From positions 16,835,981 through 16,899,980 of the forward strand of contig JARWKL010000008.1 of the NCBI GenBank assembly GCA_029961685.1: a stretch of DNA of 64,000 bases. Reading direction: 5' to 3'. Shown here piece by piece: positions 1 to 11,049 of the stretch. The DNA comes from Aristolochia californica. Lineage: Eukaryota > Streptophyta > Magnoliopsida > Piperales > Aristolochiaceae. Each line of letters opens with the position of its first letter. Position 1 is the stretch's first letter. The position numbers and the translations under genes are program-made. The notes beneath the pieces are model-generated. The model saw nothing but the letters and a program-made list of their open reading frames with translations, made no database searches and was not told the origin of the DNA.

Positions 1-36
1 CTTGATATTCTAGACAGCCTATCTACTTGAGCTTGG

Positions 37-300
37 TCAAGAGAGAATCGAAGTCTTGATACTGAGTGGGTTCAAAACAAACATACAGAGCTTGAAAAAG
101 CACTTGCCAAGAGAGGAGTAGTCCTTTTCATGCCATTGGAACCACCTTCTACCATCATATTCATGATGAAATGAGACTAATAAAATCCATTGATCTTCCT
201 CGGTTTGGTGGTAGGCAAACAATTCCTCAGCCATATAGGCCTATTTGTCTGGATCACTTTAGCGTTGCACCTAGGAAAATCCAACATGGCCATACGAGGC
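37..300 (-). pseudogene. Ty3/gypsy gag relic
   Basis: The minus strand reads AEELFAYHQTEEDQWILLVS, then a stretch ending in WFQW. This matches the retrotransposon gag core of plant gypsy elements (AEQYF..TPEDQ..ASFHLEGDALQWFQW). The expected upstream motif LDFPR appears just before it (about 270-300) but in another frame, so there is a frameshift. No LTR, primer site or pol can be tied to it within the window; the rest of the element would lie left of base 1. It is a dead fragment. Family assignment is fairly sure from the WFQW context, but the exact lineage is not known. Confidence 0.6.
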
Positions 301-789
301 TATATGGAATGGAATCAAATGGGAGATTTGAGGTGAAAAATGTGGAATTGTTTGGGCAACCTTGATATGGTATGCGACATGTCAAGATGATAGGAATTAG
401 GGTGTGATGACTGAGAGAATGGAGGTAGATTTGTGGAGAGGGAGTGTCTTGGTTAAGGAGGATGTGTGAGGTTAGGAATCGAAGAAACATTTTGGTAAGG
501 AGATAAGTTGGGAATGGTTGGTGTAGGCAATAACGGTGGTGATGGGGAGGATACCATTTCAAAAATAGATTTGGACAAGGCTTCCGTGTCCAACATTCAT
601 TGAAAGGGAAGAAAGTCTTGAAAGCCTCTCTTCCATGAGAGATTGCACTAGACATGTCAAGTGATCCATCTTGTTTCTCAAATTTCAAATTTTCTCCACT
701 TGTGTGGAGAGATTTGTCCAATTTTCTGAATTGAACTCGTGAGCGGCAGCTTCCTCTTGCTATTTTAGTTCCATGTATCTCGTGTTTCA
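301..789. other. no gene recognised; possible gypsy leader
   Basis: A minus-strand open frame covers most of this stretch, but its protein is low complexity and matches no family I recognise. It lies upstream of the gag relic in that element's direction, so it may be decayed leader or N-terminal gag. Nothing firmer can be said. Confidence 0.3.
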
Positions 790-1365
790 CCATGATTGAA
801 GAAGATTACAAAGGATTACTTTAATAACACTTTGATAGAACCGTCGTTGGAAAGGTTCTATCTTTTCAGGAAAGTGCAAGGAAAAATTGAGAGGCTTCGG
901 AAAAGGGTAAAAGTAGATCTAGAGAAGAAGGAAAGGGAAGAGAAGGGAAGAAGGAAGGAGAGAGAAAGAGAGAATGAGAGTGTTCGTGCAAGAAGAAGAG
1001 AAGAGGGAAAAGTTTGGAGAGAGGAGGATAGAGAAGGGACAGAGAGATAGGGCACTAGTAGAGTGAGAGGGAAGAGTGGAACAAAGAGGAAAAGGAATAA
1101 AGAGTTAAGGCTGATTTGCCCCTAACCAAGCTTCCTCTGTTTATAATTTATCCATTACATCAAATAGGAAACTCCTACTTTAACTAAAACTTTAACTAAG
1201 AGATTATATCAAATAGAAAATTAAAACTCCTAAGAGGAAACTAAGACATCTTTTTAGCTGACTAATTTTTTTGACTTTTTTTCACTAAATACCACAAATA
1301 TCCCTGGGCAGGCTCCTCCCTTCCTTGATCTTGCTTGGCACCCAAGTCTCTAAATATCTAATTTT
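790..1365 (-). repeat. possible copia LTR remnant with purine-rich tract
   Basis: The plus strand at about 900-1060 is a GA-rich tract (gaagaaggaaaggg-type). It resembles the GA-rich R/U5 part of the copia LTRs at 29131-29521, 34584-34971 and 47243-48085. It lies on the 3' side of a copia RNase H relic, where a minus-strand 3' LTR should be. A purine-rich stretch on the minus strand near 1370-1385 (AAGGGGAGCTAGGGG) could be the polypurine tract. Clear TG..CA ends were not found, so this is tentative. Confidence 0.35.
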
Positions 1366-1384
1366 GATTCCCCTAGCTCCCCTT

Positions 1385-1560
1385 GCATGACTATAGTATG
1401 AAAAATATGACTTTTATCACCACATTAAACTCGAAAAGAATGGAGGTCACCCAAATCAACTCACAAGTTCTGTGCACCCTTGGTCTATATTCAACATCTT
1501 CACTGGATCTTACTACTATATTTTGTTTCTTACTTTTTCAAGTCACTAGATTTCCTTCCT
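1385..1560 (-). pseudogene. copia RNase H relic
   Basis: Read on the minus strand, about 1470-1545 gives GNLVT*KSKKQNIVVRSS followed by EDVEYR. This matches the RNase H signature of plant copia elements ([25 protein letters not shown]), with the W changed to a stop. The following CELIW also fits. Only this short piece is left; reverse transcriptase and integrase are not found nearby. It is a dead fragment of a minus-strand copia. Confidence 0.65.
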
Positions 1561-2127
1561 CAGATGTACAAGAACCTCTTTCTTTCTCTTTCCTTCAAAT
1601 ATCTAATTATCATGTGATTTGCATATCCAAATGAATTTTCCCAGGATTTTTCATGAATCTTCTCACCAGGTAACAACATATGAAATGGTAGGTCGAGTTA
1701 CAGTTGTTGGCAGAGGTGGCGTCTCAAGATGGGGGGTGGGGGTGAATTTAGTGCTTATTGAAAATTTAAGTGTTAATGTAATTAAGAAATGTAAATGTAA
1801 AAAATAAAACAAAAAAACCATAACATAAAGATTTATTGATGTTCCCCTAGTGATAGTCACCCCTCAAGAACTCTAACTTGAAAAATTCATTAATCCTCAT
1901 AGTAATCATGAAAGGATTCACGGTTCCGTTGTGCCCAACCAGTGCAATCTCCAATTGTTCACCCAAAATCTCTCTTCAAGAAATAGATCTTGTACTTGAA
2001 CTGTGATCTTGACACAAACATAAAACATTTTTCGTTTATACTTTTTTCTTACGGTTTCCTGTTATACATACTGCATATAGATCTTGTATATGAACTGTAA
2101 TCTTGTTGTAATTCGTCGTCGCTGCAG
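1561..2127. other. no gene recognised; probably intron or 5' flank of the AIPP2-like exons
   Basis: AT-rich sequence with no supported coding region. The pyrimidine-rich end and the ctgcag at 2122-2127 give a good splice acceptor for the exon that follows, so at least the last part is probably intron. No PHD finger, which would be expected upstream in a complete AIPP2-type gene, was seen. Confidence 0.4.
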
Positions 2128-3156
2128 GGGATGTTTCAAAATAAGCGGCGATATCTATGGCAGAATTGCAGCACATCTATCAGATAAAGCATGCCCGAGG
2201 ATACTTCAAGAGGCCACTACTCTAAAGCCATTTCTTCACTTTGAAAAGCTACCAAAAGCTGCCGCATGGCCAAGAAACTTTGCAATCTCACCCCCCACTG
2301 ATGACAACATTTCACTGTATTTCTTTCCAGAAACTGAAAGGTACTTCCATTGCTTGTGTTCATTGAAGGGCACACAGTATTTCTTTGCTAGTTCTTTCCT
2401 TGAATCTGGGATTCCCACTTTCCGTGCTAGGGATGAGAATCTGTACAATGACCTGCTCGATGAAACTATGTCCAGAGAATTGGTGTTGAGAGCATCAGTT
2501 GGCCGCACTGAGCTTCTCATTTTCACTTCCCTTGAACTGCCCCAGAGCTACTGGAGTAAGCACTCTTTCTACATTGGCAGACGCCATATCACTACCAGCT
2601 CCCAGTTCTTACCGTTTCTGCACTAATATTTAAATGACATTCAGGGATCTTCGGCAAGTGCTATTTGTGGGGGTTATTCAGGGAAAGACAGAACCCACTC
2701 CCCAAGGCCTCTCTGATCATAAACTTAAGCAACGATGAAGAAGACTCAAAGGGAAGAAGCGATAGGTTACAGAACAAAAGCAGCCGTCTTTCTACTTACC
2801 CCGTCAGTGACGGGCAATATGGATCCTCACAAACCATTCATCCACGTAATCTGAGAATTGGAGATGTCAGAAACCTGTCTTCATTGCAGACTGACAGGTT
2901 TCCCCAACCAGCATTCAGATCCTATTCTCAAAGCTATGATGCACCAACACCATTGGCCAGGCTGGACGTTGGGACTTACTCGAGGGCAACACAACTGACA
3001 AATCTGCAGCTTCATGGTGATACAACAGTACGTGAAAGAGAGAAATTGCTGAACAATCGTACTAGCACTGATTTGGTCCTGTTTCCCCTGGAGGCAGAGA
3101 TGATGACAGCTCCACCTGGGAAACCGAGGATCTATGGAAGCAAAAAGATGAGTTGA
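2128..3156 (+). CDS. AIPP2/PAIPP2-like PHD-associated protein, C-terminal exons (SPOC-like domain)
   Basis: Three exons are proposed: 2128-2340, 2431-2555 and 2645-3156. The introns (2341-2430, 2556-2644) begin with GT, end with AG and keep the frame. Joined, the product starts RGCFKISGDIYGRIAAHLSD and contains LHFEKLP, DNISLYFFPET, ELLIFTS and YLWGLFRERQN. These are hallmarks of the SPOC-like domain of plant AIPP2/PAIPP2 (ASI1-immunoprecipitated, PHD-type chromatin readers that act with BAH proteins in histone-mark-dependent silencing). A polar tail of about 165 residues follows and ends at TGA 3154-3156. The PHD finger and upstream exons are absent here; they may lie further left beyond inserted repeats or be lost. 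All three exons are open without stops, unlike the surrounding relics, so this may be the 3' end of a live gene or a young pseudogene. Confidence 0.72.
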
Positions 3157-3745
3157 TGCCGCATGAGATGGGAGAGATGGTCAATCAAAAAGCTACTTTT
3201 GTATGGCATTTTCCCTATGCTTATTAAGTATTAATACCGATTACATCAGTGACAAACAAAGAGCATGTGAAAGTTGGTTTTAAGATTTAACTTCTAGAGA
3301 GAATGGAAATTGGACCAAATTGGAATATTCTAGTTTGAATTTGCAGGTTGTATAGGTTTTTAGTCCCCATGAATCATGTAAGGGAGTTGGTGTGGAACTC
3401 ATTCACATGGTTACCATTGATGCAGGCATGCTTTGCAGGTTGGATTTTAAAAATTACATCGCCTCCTTGAATAATATAGAAAAAATTTTAAAATTAAAAT
3501 ATTTATTAAAAACTATCAACCTATCAATAAGATTAGAAAGAAGGGGAGGGGAAAACTGTGTTTTTTTCCTAAATTTTGTAAAAGAGATGCACTTGATGAG
3601 GGTGGCATCGCTTTTGTTCTTCTAACTTCACATAGAAACTGAAAACAAATTCAATTAATTTTTCATAGCTAAAATTTACTACTTTGCTAAATGACAGTTA
3701 ACAAAGGAGAAGAAAGAGATTGGGCTATGGATTTGGGAAAGAATG
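3157..3745. other. 3' flank of AIPP2-like gene; no other feature seen
   Basis: AT-rich non-coding sequence follows the stop codon and would hold the 3' UTR. The open frame at 3392-3625 has no recognisable motif. The stretch ends where copia F begins abruptly. Confidence 0.4.
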
Positions 3746-4296
3746 TTAAGGTATTGTAACCCATTCATATGAAGACATATAATGAAGAGACTGTGCATAT
3801 GGATGTCCCAACCGATTGTGCCATAACCGTGTCTCATTTTCAGTAGTAGAAACCATATTTATTTTCAACATATCCAAGTAGTAAAGCCCCCCTTGTTCGT
3901 GGCCTCCATCAATCACCTGCTTCTTTATAAGATCCTGAAAGACACATGAAGTGGGTGAGAAGGTAATAGAGCAATTAAAATATTTTGTCAGTTGACTAAC
4001 AGATAATAGATTCAAAGGGAAAGTAGGAACGAAAAGAATATCAGTGAGTAGAAGTGATGGTGTGACAGAAGTGGAACCTTTCCCTTGGACTTGGTTTGAG
4101 AACATTCAGCTATGGTAACAAACTTTTGTGAAAGACTCAGAAATAGAGAATGTAATAAATTTTTGTTAACTGTAAGATGCTCAGAGGTTCCTGAGTCAAT
4201 TATCCAGGATGAAGATGAGGCAGATAGCATACCTGAAGCGGTAGTGGCAGCAGTAGTTGTGGAGGAACTAGGAGATGAACCCAGCATTGTCTTCAT
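3746..4296 (-). pseudogene. copia F protease and gag-pre-integrase
   Basis: The minus-strand frame at 4296 down contains a serine-rich run and SSWIIDSGTSEHL, the aspartic protease active site of copia polyproteins (WIIDSGASEHL). After a frameshift the frame at 4105 down reads ILFVPTFPLNLLSVSQL and TRLWHNRLGHP, the standard sequence leading into the integrase zinc region. The catalytic Asp is present. The element breaks off about 20 residues after RLGHP. Confidence 0.85.
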
Positions 4297-5264
4297 TTTC
4301 TGAATTAGCTCATACTCTTCATCAGTAAAAAATTTCTGTGTTGTTGATTTTGTGGGTTGTTCTTCTTTTGTATCACTTATAAAGGCTTGATTAGCCCTTG
4401 TTAATTCTGACTATACATTGGCTTTATAGCATATTTCTTTATAATGGCCATATTGTCCACAGTATGTGCATGCCCTGTAATAGCAATGATCTATAGTGTG
4501 GCCAATTTTTTACAATGAGTACATTCTTTCCCCTCTGCTCTGCCAGCACCTATCCTTCCACCTCTTCCTTTGCCTCCTCTATAACCTCTACCTCAGCCTC
4601 GGCCGCAGTCAGATGATGATACTCTATGATCGGAATACATAGCAGATGATACGTCAGTAGTGGAGGAAGAAGTGTCTAGAATACGAAGTAGTGTTGTGCA
4701 TACATCATCTAACTTGGGGACAGCAGAAGCACTCAAAAGTTGACTATTGGCAATCTCAAGTTGGGGTTTAACATTTGCAAGACAAATAGCAGTAATTAAG
4801 GCTTCCTTCTGTTTGTCTTGTATAGAAATATATGTGGTTGAAGGCTGAGATAACTTCCACTCTTGAAGAAAATCTCTAAAGTAAGCCAAGTACTCAGGGA
4901 TATTTTCTTCTTGTTTAGTATTCAACATTTTTTGGAGAAGAGTATCCGGGCAAGAGTACAATTTAGCACATGTCTCCCAAATTTGTTTAGCAGTGTCAAG
5001 ATAAATAACATTGTTCGAGACATGTTCTTCCATGCTATTGATTAGCCAACTAATCACCAAAGTATCATTTTTCAACCATTTGTTATAAAAAATATCATCT
5101 TCATCAATAGGTGGTCCTTGGGTGGTGAGGTGACCAAGTAGGTCTTTAGTTATAAGGAACCTCCGAACCGATGTGGACCAACTCATAAAATTGGATACCC
5201 CACATAAGGGTATGGTGGTAATTCTCAGTATATCACCTTTGATATTCATATTTTCTTCAGCCAT
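4297..5264 (-). pseudogene. copia F gag
   Basis: The reading frame starts at ATG 5262-5264 (MAEENMNIKGDILRITTIPL) and runs about 223 residues. It carries the UBN2/retrotran_gag core: NFMSWSTSVRRFL, YNKWLKNDTLVISWLINSM, AKQIWETCAKLY. The zinc-knuckle segment follows at about 4440-4560 in disrupted frames, with cysteines around a YCGQYGH-like string. Gag forms the virus-like particle and binds the element RNA. The start is supported by matching starts in C, A2 and B. Confidence 0.85.
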
Positions 5265-5747
5265 GATAGGCCCTTTTTCTTCTTCAAAAAATCTAATAAT
5301 AACACCAAGTAGTACACTTCAAACAACTCGATGTATGGGAAATTTTAGCATTGATGCCAAATTATTATTCTGATTTTTTTCTCTAATACCACTCATAAGA
5401 GACTCAATAACAATCTTCTATATCAGGGAACTCTTATCCCATGGAAAAAAAATTCCAACAATCTGATCATGGACTGGTCTCGGTATACAGAATTTCCAAA
5501 CCGACAAAATTGTTTTGATAGCTCCTTCTATATAGAGAGGCATGCATATCCATAATATAATAAGATGATAGAATTTACAAACTCATCCTTAAATCATCTT
5601 CTAAATTCAGAAACGAGTAACATGAAATGAAAAAATTGAACACTTATCTCTCGGCTTGTGTTCTTCCTTCATAAAAGAGCCTTCTTTGAGTGGTGTTGAT
5701 CATCATTTCTTTAGAGCATTCCTTTGACGAGGGATCCTAAATATAAT

Positions 5748-5759
5748 GCTTTGATACCA
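5748..5759 (-). promoter_or_regulatory. primer-binding site of copia F
   Basis: The minus strand reads TGGTATCAAAGC directly after the LTR, complementary to the 3' end of initiator methionine tRNA. This is the usual copia priming site. Confidence 0.85.
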
Positions 5760-6340
5760 TGTTGAATTTAGGATCCCTTTTTCATAATTCCGAGCAAGAT
5801 AAAGAAGAAATAAAAAAAAGAAGAAAAGGGAAGAACAGCTCCAGAGTAGAGAGAAGAAAAAATAAAATAGAAAAGAGAGGTGGTGCCAAGCAAAGAGAGA
5901 GAGAGAGATTAACTCAAGAATGAGATGTATAACTTGATTAATACCGAATTACGACACCTCTATTTATAGTAGAGGAAGAGGTAAAGTCCTTATACAATTA
6001 GCCTTTCAATCCTAATTACATTCCAATTCTAACTCTCTAAAATAAGTCTATTCAAACCAATCTACTAGAAGACTAATATGAGTTGAACTAGAACTCTTTC
6101 TTCATTCGCGTAAATATAAGGGAGGAGGCAAGCTCATGGCCTTATCCTTGTGGGTCCCTCACTATCTACCAGCTCATCTTGATAAGTTTGCTAGCTCGTG
6201 AGATATTTGTGTGCCCCATTTGATCCTCAAGTCTTCTAACCCAATTCAGCTTGTGATTTTTAATTCCTTAACTCGTGCTTGCTTGGGAGAGGACTCTTCT
6301 TGGTGTCCCACATCCTCATGGTGGGTCCCACATTGTAACA
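5760..6340 (-). repeat. copia F 5' LTR
   Basis: Minus strand begins TGTTACAATGTGGGACCC and ends GGATCCTAAATTCAACA, 581 bp. A TATA box (TATAAATAG on the minus strand, about 5958-5966) is placed as expected for a U3 promoter. It is the same LTR as 36767-37357 and 41487-42078. Confidence 0.9.
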
Positions 6341-7131
6341 ACTTACATCCTTTAAGCAAAACTAGAGTAACTTATTTAGAAACAATAAAAAATAAAAAGA
6401 GAAAGAGAAACCACACTGAGCACTACATATTATGATACTTTGACAAGCTTGAAAAATGAGACTGTATAATCCATAGAGAACTGAATGTCAAGCATGAAGA
6501 CATCAGAAATGTAAAAAATATTAAAAGAGGAAAAATGAAATTTACTTTTCAATCTAAATCAAATGGCTAAAATAGAAAAAAAATTGACCTATTTACTAGG
6601 AAAAAAATTGACTATACATCCTTTTTCTAACACACATCAATATATACTCAAGAAAATACAAGGATGGGAAAAAGCTAGCAACATTGACTCTATTTAATCA
6701 CCATTGACCAGTTATTTTTTCCATCTAAAGTCTTCAAATAAGATGAAGTTTACCAAAAGACCTAGGTGTCCCATAGTTTAGAGTCAAAACTCTATTAATA
6801 GATCGAGCAACGTAAATCATTGCTGTCAATTGAATAAATCAAGTTGGTTACAATAGGTTTGTTCATTCAAACAGGCATTTGCACCCTTCTCAAAAATCTG
6901 AAACCACATGAGAGGCCAAAACCAAACTATACACCCACTTCCAACAGTTTGACCCATGAAACCCCTAGTTGGTTGGCCCATCAATTGGCTAGATTGTTGT
7001 TTTAAACATAAATCTGTTTGATACAAAAAATCTAATAGCAAGCCTTTTTACTTTGACAAATGGATGTCTCCACCTTGGTTCATATCTGGAAATTTTAACA
7101 CATTTATGGTACCAGAAACAAGGTTTTGTAA
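6341..7131. other. no gene recognised between F and G1
   Basis: AT-rich sequence. A 71-residue minus-strand frame at 6826-7041 has no family motif or start context and was not accepted. The last five bases (tgtaa) are the left target-site duplication of G1. Confidence 0.4.
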
Positions 7132-7940
7132 TGTTGATGACTCAATAGCTCACTGAGTCACCCAAAAGAGGAGGCAATCACTCATTGAGTTAATTAATTT
7201 TAAATTTCATATTTTATATTGTGTAAGTATATTTTTTCATTAAGTATGCAAGGATCCAGGTCGTAGGGGCAAAATTGTCAATTTAAGCCCTAAAACTTTA
7301 ATGACATATAACCCTATTTAGAGGGTAGAGAAATAGAAGAAGGACAAGCATTGAATTAGGTTAAACAGGGTTTGGAGTTCTCCTTGACGAGCTCTAGGGT
7401 TTTTGAGGTCTCCTTGACAAGCTCCAGGTATAGTTTCTCTCTAGATTTTGGTTTATTCTCTTCCTTTTTAAATTCTGTTGGCATTAATTTTACCAAATCA
7501 AAGAGGAAAGGATTGTTGCTGTTTCTGAGTTCACTCAGCTGCTGTAGCCTCCCCTTCATCAACAACAGCAAGAGGGGCATTCCCCCCTTCATTCCGAGCA
7601 AGGGTAGGGGTTTTCCCAATCCCCAACCCGAGAGCAACCTCTAAAGAGGTGCTTTAGCCTATACACGAGCAAGGCAGGATTAGGAACACCTAATCCCTCA
7701 TACGTGAACATCAGTACCTGGCCAAGAGGGTCCTTACCCTCTCAGTAGTGAGCACGGGCAGCAAGGGTTCTCAACCCTTACTAAGAAAAACAAAGAAAGG
7801 AAACTTCTTTTCAGTCTTATCGAGAACAGCCAAAGAAAAGAGCCTCCTTTTCATCCTTACCGAGACCAACAGTTTTATTACAATGCTGGATTCATAAATC
7901 CCACACCGAGTTACTCGATCTATGGCTAGGGACCATAAAA
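7132..7940 (+). repeat. G1 5' LTR
   Basis: Starts TGTTGATGACTCAATAGC and ends near gggaccataa, immediately before the primer site. It matches the LTR at 12318-13144 along its length. The 3' end is blurred: ccataaca in the other copy reads ccataaaa here, so the boundary is known to within a few bases. Confidence 0.9.
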
Positions 7941-7943
7941 ACT

Positions 7944-7958
7944 TGGTATCAGAGTAGG
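7944..7958 (+). promoter_or_regulatory. G1 primer-binding site
   Basis: TGGTATCAGAGTAGG, complementary to initiator methionine tRNA, lies just after the 5' LTR. Confidence 0.88.
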
Positions 7959-8041
7959 GTAACACGGGGGAGCCCAACAATGGTGAGTTAAAAGAGTTGA
8001 TGATCAGAGAGCAACAGACACAGGAAGAAAAATAAGTAGAG

Positions 8042-9060
8042 AATGAATGAAAGTTTGCCATAATCATGGAGAAGTTACAAAAAATTCCAAATATTAATCT
8101 CCAGATTGATAGACTGTCTGGAATGTTGAGAAATATTATAGTGGGAAGAAATTCAACCCCGGAGCAAAGAGGAGAGGACAACTCATTAAACACAGGGAGA
8201 GACCAATTTATAGGGCACACTGCCTTTCCCAGCCAGATGGGAAATTTCAGCCAAGGAGGAGGCACCGTACCAAGGTATACAAAACTTGACTTCCATACTT
8301 TTAATGGGTCAGATGACCCCTTGATTTGGTTGCATAGCTGCAAAAAGTTTTTTACCCATCAGAGAACATTAGAAATTGATAAGGTGGGACTGTCCGACTT
8401 CCACATGTTTGATGAAGCACAACTCTGGTTTCATCAAGTAGAGTTGAATATATTGGTGCTGGATTGGGAAGAGTTTAAGGAGTTATGCACTATCCGGTTA
8501 CGTCCTCCAGCCCACAGTAACACCTTGGGGGATCTAGTGCTATTACAACAAACTGGCCCAGTGGAGCTATATCAAAAACAATTCCAAGAAAAATTGGCAT
8601 GAGCCATTCAGATGGTTCGCGTATACCAGCAAGTCAATTTATTTACACCAGGCCTTACTGAGTCATTAAGGTTAGAGGTGGAGCTCCACGCACCTGCTGA
8701 CTTAGCTCGAGCAATGAATCTAGCTCGTGCACTGGAACTTCGACAAAAAGTTCAAAACAAGAGACCAGCTTGGCAAAGGGACCGGAACCCTTCCAATAAC
8801 TGGCAAGGGAGGTGAAACACTAACCCTCAGATAGCTTCTCCAGCAGGGCAACAGGTCAGAAATCATCCCAGTATTACTCCTGTAGCAGATACAAGGCCTA
8901 GCAACCCGCCCGCCCAGTATATTAAAAAATTAACGAGTGTGGAGATGGCTAAGCGCAGGGCAAAGAACTTATGTTACAACTGTGATGAAACATACAGGGC
9001 AGGCCATCAATATAAATGTTTGTTATGGTTAGAGGTTGATGAAATCACAAAACCACAATA
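8042..9060 (+). pseudogene. G1 gag with zinc knuckle
   Basis: The frame from 8066 reads VPRYTKLDFHTFNGSDDPLI, then the WLH, EAQLWFHQVE and WEEFK motifs typical of chromovirus gag. A stop at 8600-8602 interrupts it, and the frame resumes with LHAPADLARAMNLARALELR. A zinc-knuckle-like CYNCDETYRAGHQYKC lies at about 8971-9018. Gag packages the RNA and forms the particle. A second stop lies at 8812-8814. Confidence 0.88.
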
Positions 9061-9100
9061 GCTTGATGATTCTACTGAGGAGGATCCACCAGAAATCTCT

Positions 9101-9484
9101 TTGCATGCCATTATAGGACAGAAATCCACCAAAACTATGCAAGTCCGCACTCGGGTGATGGACCAAGACCTTGTCAACCTTCTGGATTCGGGAAGTACAC
9201 ATAATTTTTTCCATTGGACCGCTGCCCAACACCTTCAACTAAAAATACTTCCACACTCAACAACAACAATTTCGGTTGCCAACGGAGAAAAAGTTCCTAG
9301 CTACGACATCAGTAAAAAAGTAAAATTCTCAATCGGTACGACTTTCTTTCATTCAATTTTTTTTGTCATACTTCTATCTGGGTATGATATGGTATTGGGT
9401 ATTAAATGGCTGCACAAATTAGGCCCTATTTTATGGGATTTTACTATGAGTTTTGAAACGGGCGGACAACAAGTACTATTATAG
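9101..9484 (+). pseudogene. G1 aspartic protease
   Basis: LLDSGSTHNFF provides the catalytic Asp and the DSG triad of retropepsin. VSVANGEKVPSY-like and YDMVLGIKWL (a GxDxVLGxxWL-type motif) follow, as in gypsy proteases. The domain ends at a stop at 9482-9484. It cleaves the gag-pol polyprotein. Confidence 0.88.
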
Positions 9485-9559
9485 GGCAGTCACGTGGACA
9501 AGCCACATCACATTCATACGATTCACACACAGGACAATGCGGACAATAATATAGAACAT

Positions 9560-10480
9560 CTCCTGGATGAGTTCTCGGACTTGTTACAAGAGCCCTCTAG
9601 GGTGCCTCCCTTGAGGCATTGTGACCATTGGATATGTTTAAAATAGGGCTCAAAAATGGTGATTGTTTGACCTTATCGGTACCCATACCTACAAAAAGAT
9701 GAAATTTAAAGACAATGCCAAACCATGCTACAACAAGGCCTTATTTGTAGCAGTCGTTCACCATTTTTGTCACTAGTCCTCCTCGTTAAGAAACATGATG
9801 GTACATGGCGATTTTGTGTCGATTATTGGGATTTGAATGCCCAAAATGTGAAAGATAAGTTCCCTATTCTTATGGTGGAGGAGCTTTTAGATGAATTGCA
9901 CGGGTCATATATATTCACCTAATTGGACTTGCGCTTTGGATATCATCAGGTTCGTATGCATCTAGACGACATCGAGAAAATGTCCTTTCACACTCATCAT
10001 GTCTACTTTGAATTTGTGGTCATGCCATTTGGGTTATCCAACGCCCCATCCACATTCTAGGCGTTAATGAGGTATTTTGCAACTATCTTTGCAAATTTGT
10101 ACTTGTTTTCTTTGATGACATACTCATTTACAGCCAGTTCGGGCATCAACATTTAGAGCATTTAAGATTGGTATTTCAATTGTTACATGCCCATCAATTA
10201 TATATAAAGAAATAGAAATGCTCATTTGTGACATCACATGTGGCTATCTCGGCCATATTATTTCCCATGATGGGGTCACAGTTGATTCGGAGAAAATTTA
10301 ATTTATTGCCGATTGGCCGCAACCTATGAATACCTCTGCTTTTAGAGGGTTTTTGGGATTGGCAGAATATTATAGGAAATTTATCATAAACTATGGACCG
10401 ATAACAGCACCATTGACAAATCTCCTCATGAAAAATTCCTTTATTTGGAATGATCAAGCCACACAGTCCTTCTCAGATCT
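9560..10480 (+). pseudogene. G1 reverse transcriptase
   Basis: Motifs in order: LVKKHDGTWRFCVDYWDLN, FPILMVEELLDEL, a [12 protein letters not shown] block after a stop at about 9920, then [11 protein letters not shown]. The catalytic VFFDDILIYS is at about 10098-10130. The thumb/connection part GFLGLAEYYRKFIINY is at about 10347-10395. The catalytic Asp pair is present, but the frame shifts at least twice. Confidence 0.9.
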
Positions 10481-10489
10481 CAAATTAGC

Positions 10490-10860
10490 TCTTGCATCTG
10501 CACCAGTTTTGCAACTTCCCAATTTTGAAGATTTATTTGAGGTTGAGTGTGACGCATCAGGTGGGGGCATTGGGCCGTTCTACAGTAGCACTTTCACCCT
10601 ATTGCATATTTCAGCTGATAGCTGGCAGTACGACACACAAATTGCCAGTATATGAACACGAGTTAATCGGGTCGGCCAAAGCTATCCAACATTGGTGCCC
10701 GTCATTATGGGGTTGCGCATTTCTTATTCGTACTGATCATTACAACCTTAAATATTTGCTGGAGCAGTGACTCATGACTTCTCCTCAACAACAATGGATT
10801 TGTAAATTGATGGGATTCGACTTTACTATGGAATACCGTGCAAACAGGTTAAACAAGGCA
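10490..10860 (+). pseudogene. G1 RNase H
   Basis: It contains DASGGGIG (first catalytic Asp), YEHELIGSAKAIQHW (catalytic Glu) and IRTDHYNLKYLLEQ (third Asp). These lie over two overlapping frames separated by a frameshift near 10600. The tail reads MEYRANRLNKAAHALSRR, matching the usual gypsy ending (GKxNxxADALSR). It degrades the RNA strand during reverse transcription. Confidence 0.88.
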
Positions 10861-11049
10861 GCCCATGCCTTATCACGACGTTTGGAGACTCTGCCGCTTC
10901 TATATGCTATCAACCAACCTCGTTTTATTCTTTTAGACTTGGTCAAGGAGGAAAATGCCAGCAATTCGGTTCTTCTCGATATGCACAAGAAATTTATAGA
11001 GGGGACCATGGACTCTAGATGGACCATTCAGGATTCTCTTATTTATTAC

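Larger units (their letters stand above)
3746..6340 (-). mobile_element. copia element F, 3'-truncated (5' LTR, gag, protease, start of integrase)
   Basis: On the minus strand this holds a 5' LTR (6340 down to 5760), primer site, gag (5264 down), protease and the gag-pre-integrase region. It stops abruptly near 3746. The integrase core, reverse transcriptase, RNase H and 3' LTR are missing. Its LTR and gag closely match element C (36767-42078), so both belong to one copia family in opposite orientations. With no second LTR, no TSD can be tested. Deletion after insertion is the simplest reading. Confidence 0.85.

Noticed and set aside
254..793. 179-residue minus-strand frame as a gene
   Set aside because: No motif, low-complexity His/Pro/Leu-rich sequence. 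The recognisable gag motif LDFPR lies here in a different frame.
796..1055. Charged 84-residue frame (Lys/Glu/Arg-rich)
   Set aside because: It is a translation of a GA-rich tract. The same kind of frame recurs in LTR GA tracts at 29149, 34602, 36586 and 47263.
6826..7041. 71-residue minus-strand frame
   Set aside because: No recognisable domain, and it lies in AT-rich sequence between elements. Length is within chance.
7944..7958. tRNA-like matches next to LTRs
   Set aside because: The TGGTATCAGAG strings are primer sites complementary to the tRNA 3' end only; no tRNA gene structure is present.
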